NCBI GenBank assembly: GCA_017608725.1
Contig: JAFCFG010000041.1
Span: forward strand, 1 to 7,532
Length of the DNA stretch: 7,532 nucleotides
Reading direction: 5' to 3'
Source of the DNA: Candidatus Iainarchaeum sp.
GTDB lineage: Archaea > Iainarchaeota > Iainarchaeia > Iainarchaeales > GCA-2688035
Shown here piece by piece: positions 1 to 5,437 of the stretch (the stretch's first letter is position 1; each line of letters begins with the position of its first letter). The notes beneath the pieces were generated by a model, which had not been told where the DNA came from, did not search any database, and worked only from the letters and a program-made list of their open reading frames with translations. The translations under genes and the position numbers were made by a program.

Positions 1-42
1 CAAGTCATCAGGAATGTCAAGCGGATTTGGTTTTTTGCTCAT
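1..42 (-). CDS. Start of an unidentified gene downstream of grpE (partial)
   Basis: An ATG at 42 (minus strand) opens a frame that leaves the window after 14 codons, read as MSKKPNPLDIPDDL. It is preceded by AAAGGAGG at 56-49, six bases from the ATG, the strongest Shine-Dalgarno in the window. It overlaps the last 26 nt of grpE, so the two are probably translationally coupled. In archaea with Hsp70, grpE is usually followed by dnaK or dnaJ. The visible residues do not resemble a DnaK N-terminus (no GIDLGTT) or a J-domain start, so this is either another protein or a DnaK with an unusual N-terminal extension. The 14 residues are too few to name it. Confidence 0.65.
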   Translation of the reverse strand, partial: MSKKPNPLDIPDDL

Positions 43-529
43 CTGCTGCCTCCTTTCTATTCACCTTTACCTTTGAATGCCTTAAAACCCTTTCATTCAG
101 GGTATATCCTTTCTGCAATTCCTCCAAAATAATGCCTTCTTCTTTTTCCTTTTCCTTTCCCTGCATCAGTGCTTCATGCAGCATTGGGTTGAATTTTTCA
201 CCAACGCATTTAATCTCCTGCAGGCCATGCCTCTTCAGCAAATCAAGCAATTGTTGCCTTAGCAATTTAATTCCCTTAATTGCGTCTCCCTTTTCAACTT
301 TTTCCTGTTTTTTTAGGTTTTCCTCTGCTGCCTGCATGCTGTCCAGCAGGGGCAGCAGCTGTTTTATTATTTCAGCATTTGCGTATTTTCTGAATTGCTC
401 CTTTTCCCTCTCTGTTCTTTTGCAGTAATTCTCAAAGTCTGCCTGCACCCTTTGCAGGGTCTCCTTTAGCTCCTGCAATTGCCTGCGTTCGCTTGTTTCC
501 CTCTTTTTCACTGCTTTTCCCTTATGCAA
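17..529 (-). CDS. grpE: GrpE, nucleotide exchange factor of Hsp70 (DnaK)
   Basis: 170 residues. GrpE is a cytoplasmic homodimer that releases ADP from DnaK so that client proteins can cycle. The family pattern is clear. A charged N-terminal coiled coil (about 10-50) contains RVQADFENYCKR (27-38). A helical part follows with LLPLLDSMQAA (58-68), then the C-terminal beta domain with FNPMLHEAL (113-121) and LQKGYTLNERVLRHSKVKV (138-156), close to the usual LQKGY..RVLRPA.V.V. Length is normal for a short archaeal form. The start is a TTG at 529, the only possible start because an in-frame stop lies just upstream (553-551). GGTG at 539-536 gives a modest SD. The gene ends in a TGA inside the next gene, so it heads an operon. 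It is divergent from a winged-helix regulator gene, with an inverted repeat between the two. Confidence 0.95.
   Translation of the reverse strand: MHKGKAVKKRETSERRQLQELKETLQRVQADFENYCKRTEREKEQFRKYANAEIIKQLLPLLDSMQAAEENLKKQEKVEKGDAIKGIKLLRQQLLDLLKRHGLQEIKCVGEKFNPMLHEALMQGKEKEKEEGIILEELQKGYTLNERVLRHSKVKVNRKEAADEQKTKSA
49..56 (-). promoter_or_regulatory. Strong Shine-Dalgarno inside the 3' end of grpE
   Basis: AAAGGAGG lies six bases before the ATG at 42, inside grpE coding sequence. It shows that this organism uses SD-led initiation for internal operon genes, and it decides the start of the partial gene. Confidence 0.75.
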
Positions 530-550
530 AACAACACCTATTTGTCCAAA

Positions 551-558
551 TTATTTAA
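551..558 (-). promoter_or_regulatory. Possible TATA box of grpE
   Basis: TTAAATAA on the minus strand begins 29 nt before the grpE TTG, the same spacing as the other boxes in this window. A second candidate, TTTAAAAA at 579-572, would give a leader of about 20 nt that includes the GGTG SD. The sequence alone does not decide between a leaderless and a leadered grpE mRNA. Confidence 0.4.
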
Positions 559-573
559 TCATTTACATAGTTT

Positions 574-592
574 TTTAAACAAAAGGTTTAAA
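574..592. promoter_or_regulatory. Inverted repeat, candidate operator between grpE and the wHTH gene
   Basis: TTTAAAC (574-580) and GTTTAAA (586-592) are perfect complements around the 5-bp spacer AAAAG. The right arm is the TATA box of the plus-strand regulator gene. The left arm overlaps one of the two grpE TATA candidates. A dimeric winged-helix protein bound here would block the regulator's promoter and possibly that of grpE. The repeat is seen directly; its role as an operator is inferred from position. The arms are AT-rich, so chance cannot be excluded. Confidence 0.45.
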
Positions 593-594
593 TT
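587..594 (+). promoter_or_regulatory. TATA box of the wHTH regulator gene
   Basis: TTTAAATT starts 30 nt before the ATG at 617. Archaeal transcription usually begins about 25 nt past the box centre, so the mRNA would start at or within a few bases of the ATG, making it leaderless. No SD precedes this ATG, which fits. Confidence 0.5.
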
Positions 595-616
595 GATTTC
601 TCCCTCTCTTCTATTT

Positions 617-1048
617 ATGCACGGGGAGGGAAAAAGGGCTTCTTTTAAGATTGTTATTAGAAAAGTAGAAAAACCTTTTTCGCACAGTCTTGAGAAGGAG
701 CTTGACTGGCTTTGCAGCTGCCTCGGCTTTTTCGAGTCAAATGACAGGGGGAAGACAGCTGCCAGCATTTTCAAGATTGTGGTAAGGTCAGCTGAGCAAA
801 ACAAGCCCCTGACTTCTACTGCCCTTGCCAACAAGGTGAGGATGAGTAGGGGCAGCGTAATAAATCACTTGAACAATTTGCAGAGGAGTGGCCTTGTTGT
901 AAGGCAGGGGCGCTTCTATTTGCCGAGAAGCAGGAGCATGTTCAGGACAATTGAGGAAATAGAGGAGGACATTGAAAGGCTTTTCCAGAAAATGAAGAAA
1001 ACTGCAAGGGAAATTGACGAGGAGTTTGGGATAAAGGTTGAAGAGTAA
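617..1048 (+). CDS. Winged-helix transcriptional regulator, divergent from grpE
   Basis: 143 residues from the ATG at 617. An open frame runs further upstream into grpE, but that part is antisense to grpE and reads as unstructured sequence, and a TATA box sits 30 nt before this ATG. Residues 45-62 (RGKTAASIFKIVVRSAEQ) and 65-103 form a winged helix-turn-helix. Its recognition part is MSRGSVINHLNNLQRSGLV (76-94) and the wing VRQGRFYLP (95-103). Residues 111-137 are a charged helix, probably for dimerisation. The N-terminal 40 residues (KVEKPFSHSLEKELDWLCSC) look like a conserved lead-in, with two cysteines at 33 and 35. Opposite grpE, it is a good candidate for a heat-shock or chaperone repressor, analogous in role to Phr or HrcA but not recognisably either of them. 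DNA-binding is well supported; the target is inferred from position. Confidence 0.85.
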   Translation: MHGEGKRASFKIVIRKVEKPFSHSLEKELDWLCSCLGFFESNDRGKTAASIFKIVVRSAEQNKPLTSTALANKVRMSRGSVINHLNNLQRSGLVVRQGRFYLPRSRSMFRTIEEIEEDIERLFQKMKKTAREIDEEFGIKVEE

Positions 1049-1067
1049 ATCATGTACCCTGTGCTGT
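1036..1067 (+). repeat. Direct repeat copy 1, 3' end of the wHTH gene
   Basis: A 32-bp segment matching 1102-1133 with one mismatch (1063 vs 1129). It covers the last codons (Val-Glu-Glu-stop) of the regulator and the 19 bases after the stop. The offset between copies is 66 bp; the 34 bases between them are not repeated. Confidence 0.9.
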
Positions 1068-1101
1068 GAGAAAGAAAGTTTTAGAGAATATTGCGAAGAG
1101 T

Positions 1102-1133
1102 GGTTGAAGAGTAAATCATGTACCCTGTCCTGT
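1102..1133 (+). repeat. Direct repeat copy 2, downstream of the wHTH gene
   Basis: Second copy of the 32-bp segment at 1036-1067. It again holds GTT GAA GAG TAA, but without an open frame leading to it, so here it is non-coding. The copy runs into an ACCCTG...CAGGGT inverted repeat (1122-1142, 9-nt loop) that copy 1 lacks. Confidence 0.9.
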
Positions 1134-1227
1134 TTCCAGGGTGTCAAATACTTTCAAACTTAATGCCTTAAATTGTGCTTCAAATGCAGAGATATTCGAC
1201 AGCCTTTTTCCAAGATAGAAAGTGATA

Positions 1228-1250
1228 AAAAGCTGTTTTTTTGCTTTATT
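1228..1250 (+). terminator. Possible T-rich terminator after the wHTH gene
   Basis: AAAGC (1229-1233 region) can pair with GCTTT (1243-1247) around a seven-T run at 1236-1242. Archaeal RNA polymerase can stop at such runs without a strong hairpin. This is the first clear T-run downstream of the regulator. The weakness is that the T-run lies in the loop rather than after the stem. Confidence 0.3.
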
Positions 1251-1261
1251 TATTGTGTAAT

Positions 1262-1339
1262 TGGCCGGAATAGAAGCAACCCTGCTGCTAAGAGCAAGGT
1301 CAGGAAAGAAGAGCCTGTTTCCTAGGCCATCAAATTTTT
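1262..1339 (+). ncRNA. Candidate structured RNA or foldable element (unrecognised)
   Basis: TGGCC-GGAA (1262-1270) pairs with TTCC-TA-GGCCA (1319-1329), giving nine base pairs with a 2-nt bulge. Inside are AGCA-ACCC-TGCT (1275-1286), an alternative TGCT-AAG-AGCA (1286-1296), and CAGG...CCTG (1301-1317, 9-nt loop). A T5 run follows at 1335-1339. A TTTATTTA box at 1245-1252 would start transcription near 1275, inside the outer stem, so an RNA covering the whole fold would need an earlier start. I do not recognise a known RNA family. It could equally be chance pairing in untranscribed DNA. Confidence 0.25.
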
Positions 1340-1342
1340 ATA
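1335..1342 (+). promoter_or_regulatory. TATA box of the four-TM protein / permease operon
   Basis: TTTTTATA, with its TTTATA core at 1337-1342, begins 30 nt before the ATG at 1367. This is the same geometry as at 587 and, on the minus strand, at 5375. There is no SD before the ATG, so a leaderless message is likely. Confidence 0.55.
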
Positions 1343-1366
1343 CCTGAATGCTGTTTCTTTTGTAGT

Positions 1367-1918
1367 ATGATTAGGGTCAGGAAACAGACCATTAAAGAGC
1401 AGTGGAAAGCAATCGCTTACTTGGTTGCCCAGCTTGCTGTTCTTTTCCTTGCTCTTTACCAGTTGCTTGTTGCAAGCGGCATGATTCTGAGCTCGCAGAT
1501 TTTTTTTCACACAAAAACCCTTGTCTTTAAACCAAGCAAGGACCCTGTTGAATACATATTGTTTGTGATGCTTGTTGCCCTGCTTGTTGCACTTTCCTTT
1601 AGGGTAAAAAAGAAACAGCCCCGGTTGTTTGCTGCGCAGAAGCAGGCGGGTTCAACCATAAAGCAAGCTGCAAAGGAAAAAATGGTCAAAGTAAAGGACA
1701 AGAGGGCAATTGCCCTTATCTTAATTGAGTTGATGTTTGTTGCTGTTGTGGTCATTGCTGCTTACGCTTTCTTTGAGCCAAACTTTGCGTTAATTCGTTG
1801 GGAAAAAGCAAATATCTATCCGCCGCTTACAACTTGGTTGAACATAGTTGTTGCAATTGTAGTCCTTGTTTTGTTTTACTGGATTTACAGCTATACTGCT
1901 TGGTATAGAAAGAGGTAG
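1367..1918 (+). CDS. Four-helix membrane protein of unknown function
   Basis: 183 residues. I do not recognise the family. There are four hydrophobic segments, at about 17-39, 61-79, 114-136 and 156-175. A strongly basic loop (80-113, KKKQPRLF...KVKDKR) lies between helices 2 and 3, and the N- and C-termini are also basic (MIRVRK; YRKR). By the positive-inside rule both ends and the middle loop would be cytoplasmic. No catalytic or metal-binding motif is visible. The ATG sits 30 nt after a TATA box. The permease gene starts 11 nt after its stop, so the two are very likely co-transcribed and may act together, for example as an accessory protein of the transporter. That link rests on position only. 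Confidence 0.75.
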   Translation: MIRVRKQTIKEQWKAIAYLVAQLAVLFLALYQLLVASGMILSSQIFFHTKTLVFKPSKDPVEYILFVMLVALLVALSFRVKKKQPRLFAAQKQAGSTIKQAAKEKMVKVKDKRAIALILIELMFVAVVVIAAYAFFEPNFALIRWEKANIYPPLTTWLNIVVAIVVLVLFYWIYSYTAWYRKR

Positions 1919-1929
1919 GGGTTTTCCAA

Positions 1930-3276
1930 TTGAGAAATCCAAGTTATCAGCCAGAACCAAAGGATGCAAAGCCCAGCTTGCACAAGTCAATCAGCCTGTG
2001 GGAGGCAACTGTTTACGGCGTTGGAATTATTTTGGGCGCGGGAATTTACGCTTTGATTGGAGAGGCAGCTGGAATTGCTGGAAACGTGCTGTGGCTGAGT
2101 TTTATTTTGGCTGCAGTTGTTGCTTCTTTCACTGCTTTGAGCTATTGCGAGTTAAGCAGCATGTTTCCAAAGAGTGCGGCAGAATACGTTTATGTAAAGA
2201 ACGCGTTTAATTCAAAGTTTCTTGGTTTTTTGATTGGCTGGATTATTCTTATTACGCCCCTTTTTTCAATTGCAACTGTTTCACTGGCCTTTGCTGGCTA
2301 TTTTGTTGGCCTGTTTAATGCACCGATTGTTCCAATAGCAATGGCATTGATTGTAATTCTTTCGGTAATAAATTTCATTGGCATTAAGGAAAGTGCAAGG
2401 TTGAATGTCATTTTTACCCTGGTTGAAGCAGGGGGCCTTGTTCTAATAATCCTAATTGGCTTGCCCTTTTTTGGAAGCGTTGACTACTTTGCATCAGTGG
2501 AGCAAACAGCAGACTTTCTTCAATCCATGGGCCCTGTTGCTGCCGCAGCCGCTTTGATATTCTTTGCCTACATTGGCTTTGAGGATATTGCAAACATAAG
2601 CGAGGAAACGGTTAGGGCAAAGACCGCTGTTCCAAAGGCAATTCTCACCTCCCTTGCAATTTCAACTGTTTTGTATGTTTTGGTTGCTGCAAGCGTTGTA
2701 AGCGTTGTTCCATGGCAGCAACTTGGAGAAAGCACGGAACCAATGGCGCTTGTTGCAGGCACAGTCTTTGGGCCAAATGCTTCCCTAATCCTTTCAGTGA
2801 TTGCCTTGTTTGCAACAACAAACACGGTTCTGATTTTGCTGATTGTTGCAAGCAGAATTCTTTACGGTTTGGCTTTAGACAAAAGCCTGCCTAGCTTTAT
2901 TGCAAGAGTTCATTCAAAAACCAGAACCCCCTTTATTGCAATTGCCTTAACTGCAATTACTTCAATGCTGTTTGTTTTGATTGGCGACATTGGGGAAGTG
3001 GCTTTTGTTTCTGTTTTTGGCATTTTGCTGGTTTTCTTTGCAGTTAACCTAAGCGTAATCCTTTTGCGCTTTTCAAAGCCAAAAGCAGAGAGGGTTTTTA
3101 GGGTTCCTGGAAATATCGGAAAATTTCCTGTCCTGCCCTTTTTTGGGGTAATTTCCGTATTTTTTATGGCCTTTCATATTAAGCCAAGCGCAGTAATGTT
3201 GGCCTATCCCATTTTTGCATTGGGCATACCAATATACCTAATTGCCCACTATTTGGCCAAGAAAAGCGATAAATAG
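1930..3276 (+). CDS. APC-superfamily amino acid permease
   Basis: 448 residues, about twelve membrane helices, normal length for the family. The first helix carries the substrate-binding glycine motif in YGVGIILGAGIYALIGEAAG (29-48). The sixth helix region has FFAYIGFEDIANISEET (211-227), the F.GF....EE pattern typical of the superfamily, followed by the short loop with Pro235. SRILYGLALDKSLP (308-321) and TRTPFIAIAL (331-340) match the conserved helix-8 loop. It should import amino acids or related amines by proton coupling; the substrate cannot be read from sequence. The start is a TTG at 1930, with AGGGG (1917-1921) eight bases before it. No ATG lies nearby in frame, and the residues after the TTG lead directly into the expected N-terminal tail. 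It is the second gene after the four-TM protein. Confidence 0.93.
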   Translation: MRNPSYQPEPKDAKPSLHKSISLWEATVYGVGIILGAGIYALIGEAAGIAGNVLWLSFILAAVVASFTALSYCELSSMFPKSAAEYVYVKNAFNSKFLGFLIGWIILITPLFSIATVSLAFAGYFVGLFNAPIVPIAMALIVILSVINFIGIKESARLNVIFTLVEAGGLVLIILIGLPFFGSVDYFASVEQTADFLQSMGPVAAAAALIFFAYIGFEDIANISEETVRAKTAVPKAILTSLAISTVLYVLVAASVVSVVPWQQLGESTEPMALVAGTVFGPNASLILSVIALFATTNTVLILLIVASRILYGLALDKSLPSFIARVHSKTRTPFIAIALTAITSMLFVLIGDIGEVAFVSVFGILLVFFAVNLSVILLRFSKPKAERVFRVPGNIGKFPVLPFFGVISVFFMAFHIKPSAVMLAYPIFALGIPIYLIAHYLAKKSDK

Positions 3277-3302
3277 CGCCATTCAAAGCCATAAAATGCA
3301 TT

Positions 3303-3335
3303 AAAACAACCCTTATTGGGCGTTTTCTTTGTTGT
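3303..3335 (-). terminator. Terminator of the protease operon in the convergent gap
   Basis: On the minus strand, ACAAC (3335-3331) pairs with GTTGT (3310-3306) around an internal CCC/GGG pairing (3320-3318 with 3312-3310, sharing one base), and TTTT follows at 3306-3303. It lies directly after the protease stop. On the plus strand the same gap offers TTTTCTTT (3323-3330), a plausible end for the permease transcript. Confidence 0.4.
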
Positions 3336-3336
3336 C

Positions 3337-4092
3337 TTATTCAACCAGCAGCTCAACTGCTTCCCAAATATTGCTTACTTCTTTTATTTCCAGGTTCCAG
3401 CCCTGTTCTTTTAAATATTCATTCAAATCCAGCTTTTTTGGAACATAGCGGACTCTTTGAAGGGTAACAAAGCCCCTTCTTTCCTCAGTTACCTGTTTTT
3501 CATAATAGTTCAAAACACTTTGCCCCTCTGGAACAAGAAGAAGAGTTAAACCGTTTTCAGCAGAGGCAGCTGCCTTTTCAATTACGCCGCCAATTGGCCC
3601 AATAGAGCCATCTGGCAGAATAGTGCCTGTTATCGCAGCATCCGGCCTTACCTGCTTTCCCTCCAATGCAGCAATTGTTGCAACAGTTAGGGCAGCTCCA
3701 GCTGAAGGCCCGCCTATGAGCTTTGCATCAATGTTTTCAATGCTGTAAATCACATCCCTGTCAGCAAGGCTTTTTCCAGTAAATTGTTGTGCGACAACTG
3801 CAGCGATTTCCACGCTCTGCTGTGTATCAGGTTCAACAAACGGGTTTAAGGAAAACAACACCCTGCCCTTGCCAGGTATGACTTCAGCGCTTGCTTGGCT
3901 TACCACGCCAACTTCACCATGGGCCCTAACCGCCACAACCTTAATAGTGCTTTCGTATTTTCCTGTTGCAGGCAGTTGCCGCAAAATAGCTGTTGGAGCA
4001 GCTTCTTCCGCAAGATAGGAAGCAGTAACCAGGCCAAGCAGATAAGCTGTAAGCAACGCAGCCAATAACAGTAAAATTTTTTCTGGTTTCAT
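3337..4092 (-). CDS. Membrane-anchored S16 (Lon-type) serine protease without ATPase
   Basis: 251 residues. Residues 6-26 are a single hydrophobic helix (ILLLLAALLTAYLLG...), a signal anchor, so the protease domain should lie outside the membrane. The Lon proteolytic domain follows at about 48-215. The catalytic serine is Ser130 in IGGPSAGAAL and the catalytic lysine is Lys173 in GSIGPIGGVIEKAAA, giving the Ser-Lys dyad of family S16. No AAA+ module is present, as in the archaeal stand-alone S16 proteases (COG1750 type), so unfolding power must come from elsewhere or the substrates are already loose. The usual Lon Asp-Gly-Pro-Ser is Gly-Gly-Pro-Ser here. The gene starts one base after the kae1 stop (TGA-A-ATG), so it is translationally coupled to it. 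The substrate is unknown. Confidence 0.9.
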   Translation of the reverse strand: MKPEKILLLLAALLTAYLLGLVTASYLAEEAAPTAILRQLPATGKYESTIKVVAVRAHGEVGVVSQASAEVIPGKGRVLFSLNPFVEPDTQQSVEIAAVVAQQFTGKSLADRDVIYSIENIDAKLIGGPSAGAALTVATIAALEGKQVRPDAAITGTILPDGSIGPIGGVIEKAAASAENGLTLLLVPEGQSVLNYYEKQVTEERRGFVTLQRVRYVPKKLDLNEYLKEQGWNLEIKEVSNIWEAVELLVE

Positions 4093-4093
4093 T

Positions 4094-5083
4094 TCAACCC
4101 AGCCAATTTACTTCAATTGCATCTGTTCTCTGCCTTGGGTCAATTCCTGATTCCTCAACCTGCATCCTGTTCCCTGCCCTGAATTCAACAATGCCAAGCC
4201 ATGCAATCATTGCAGCCTGGTCAACACAAACCCCAAAAGGCGGAACAAAAAATTTGCAAGAACGGGCATTGCACATTTTTTCCAGCATTTTCCTAAGGGC
4301 CTTGCTTGCAGCAACGCCGCCAGTCAGCAACAGCTCATCCTTTTCAGTGTGTGCTAATGCCCTTTCACTTACCTCTGTTACCATGGCAAAAGCATTATGT
4401 AGAAGTGAATATGCCAAATCCTCTTTGCTTTCCTTTCCAATCTTCTGCCCTGCTGCTGTCTGCAATCCAGAAAAAGCAAGGTCCATTCCCTTTACTGTGT
4501 AAGGCAGTGGAACATATTTCTTCTTCTCAAAATACATGGCATCCAGAACAGGCCCTGCTGGAAAGCCAAGGCCAAGTTTCCTCCCAAATGAATCAAGCAG
4601 ATTGCCCAAGCCAATGTCAAGCGTTTCGCCAAACACCCTGTATCTGCCGGTTTCATATCCAATTATCTGGGTGTTTGCTCCACTTACATAAACAACTATT
4701 GGGTCCTTTGCACCAGTAAGCGCTTTCCCTATTTCTACATGTGCAACACAGTGATTCACTCCAAGCAATGGCTTTTCATTTGCTAGGGCAAGGCTTCTTG
4801 CTGCAACCGCACCCACACGCAGAGCATTTCCTATTCCTGGGCCCTGGCTAAAAGCTATTAGGTCAATGTCTTCCAGTTTTGCTTTTGCTTTCTTCAAAGC
4901 ATTTTTTAGAACAGGTAGCGCATATTTGCAGTGGTGTTGTGCAAGTTCTCTTGGAATCAGGCCCCCCTCTTTTGTACTTACACTATGCTTTTCGTTTGCA
5001 AGGATATTGCATTTGCCACCTTCATCTGAAACAATTCCAACCCCAAAGGTATGGGCTGTGCTCTCAATTCCACAACAGATCAT
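4094..5083 (-). CDS. kae1: Kae1/TsaD, tRNA t6A37 threonylcarbamoyltransferase catalytic subunit
   Basis: 329 residues, the length of a complete stand-alone Kae1. With the KEOPS partners it transfers the threonylcarbamoyl group from threonylcarbamoyl-AMP to A37 of ANN-decoding tRNAs in the cytoplasm. ASKHA-fold signatures are intact: GIESTAHTFGVGIV (5-18), the metal-binding His111 and His115 in NHCVAH, the SGANTQ loop (134-139), GNLLDSFGRKLGL (160-172), LTGGVAAS (253-260) and metal ligand Asp288 in CVDQAAMIAW, where the family usually has DN. Unlike several euryarchaea, no Bud32 kinase is fused at the C-terminus, so bud32 must be elsewhere. The start ATG is three bases after the stop of the 85-residue gene. 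The Sua5 enzyme making its substrate is encoded about 0.8 kb away at 5913-6530. Confidence 0.96.
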   Translation of the reverse strand: MICCGIESTAHTFGVGIVSDEGGKCNILANEKHSVSTKEGGLIPRELAQHHCKYALPVLKNALKKAKAKLEDIDLIAFSQGPGIGNALRVGAVAARSLALANEKPLLGVNHCVAHVEIGKALTGAKDPIVVYVSGANTQIIGYETGRYRVFGETLDIGLGNLLDSFGRKLGLGFPAGPVLDAMYFEKKKYVPLPYTVKGMDLAFSGLQTAAGQKIGKESKEDLAYSLLHNAFAMVTEVSERALAHTEKDELLLTGGVAASKALRKMLEKMCNARSCKFFVPPFGVCVDQAAMIAWLGIVEFRAGNRMQVEESGIDPRQRTDAIEVNWLG

Positions 5084-5086
5084 TTC

Positions 5087-5344
5087 TTATTCACCGAATA
5101 TTATCCTCTCAATTTCTGCCTTCATTCCAACGTTTAGTGAAACATGCAAGCCATAACCAGCAGGCTTTTTCACAACAAACCCTTCCCTAATAAGTTGCTC
5201 TAATTCTTTTTTTACATCTTTCCATAGCTCCTTTGGAAAACCTTTTGGAATGTTGTCAAATGCAGTGTGCTTGCCAGCCCACCACCTGTGTCTGACCATT
5301 TTCCTCAAAATTCGCCTTCTAATCTCAAAAGAAGAAAGTTTCAT
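5087..5344 (-). CDS. Small conserved archaeal protein, winged-helix-like, first gene of the kae1 operon
   Basis: 85 residues. I recall it as a small conserved archaeal protein of unknown role but cannot name a family accession. The N-terminus is basic (IRRRILRKMVRHRWWAGKHT, 8-27). KGFPKELWKDVKKELEQLIR (34-53) and EGFVVKKPAGYGLHVSLN (54-71) read as a recognition helix followed by a wing, so nucleic-acid binding is plausible. Acting on RNA is as likely as DNA in view of the kae1 neighbour. The ATG lies 31 nt after a good TATA box with no SD, so it opens the operon and is probably leaderless. kae1 follows after three bases. Function is inferred from fold impression and neighbours only. Confidence 0.85.
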   Translation of the reverse strand: MKLSSFEIRRRILRKMVRHRWWAGKHTAFDNIPKGFPKELWKDVKKELEQLIREGFVVKKPAGYGLHVSLNVGMKAEIERIIFGE

Positions 5345-5367
5345 TTATTGAAATATTAAGAGTAAAA

Positions 5368-5375
5368 TATTTAAA
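5368..5375 (-). promoter_or_regulatory. TATA box of the kae1 operon
   Basis: TTTAAATA on the minus strand (5375-5368) begins 31 nt before the ATG at 5344, the best TATA match in the window. It predicts a message starting at or a few bases before the ATG, matching the absence of an SD. Confidence 0.6.
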
Positions 5376-5382
5376 CTTAATC

Positions 5383-5412
5383 TTTGTCCTATTATAATAG
5401 TAAACGGACAAA
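5383..5412. promoter_or_regulatory. Nested palindromes in the divergent promoter region, candidate operator
   Basis: TTTGTCC (5383-5389) and GGACAAA (5406-5412) are perfect inverted repeats around a 16-nt spacer. Within and touching the left arm lies a second perfect palindrome, CTATTATAATAG (5389-5400). The inner palindrome doubles as the best TATA-like sequence for the plus-strand wHTH gene. The element sits just upstream of the kae1-operon TATA box. Binding of the wHTH protein to its own promoter is a natural reading, though only the symmetry is observed. Confidence 0.45.
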
Positions 5413-5437
5413 TTGCAATGGGCGTTTTTGATTTCCT

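Larger units (their letters stand above)
1134..1366. other. Intergenic stretch without a gene
   Basis: From the wHTH stop at 1048 to the next ATG at 1367 there is no convincing coding frame on either strand; the frames are short and lack start signals. Beyond the second repeat copy it holds a seven-T run at 1236-1242, a compact foldable segment at 1262-1329, and a TATA box at 1335-1342. No tRNA cloverleaf or box C/D pair was recognised. Confidence 0.6.

Noticed and set aside
479..616. 46-codon upstream extension of the wHTH gene into grpE
   Set aside because: It is antisense to grpE, cysteine/phenylalanine rich without pattern, and a TATA box sits 30 nt before the internal ATG at 617.
788..1147. 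Minus-strand frame of 119 codons opposite the wHTH gene
   Set aside because: Shadow of the real gene; its apparent internal repeat (RVHDLLFN twice) is only the 32-bp DNA repeat translated.
1221..1230. GTGATAA as a box C of a C/D guide RNA
   Set aside because: It departs from RUGAUGA and no matching D/C'/D' boxes were found at the right distances.
1293..1325. GGTCAGG...GAAGAGCC resembles the SRP RNA helix-8 core
   Set aside because: The internal stem and the second half of the symmetric loop are missing, and the segment is far too short for an archaeal SRP RNA.
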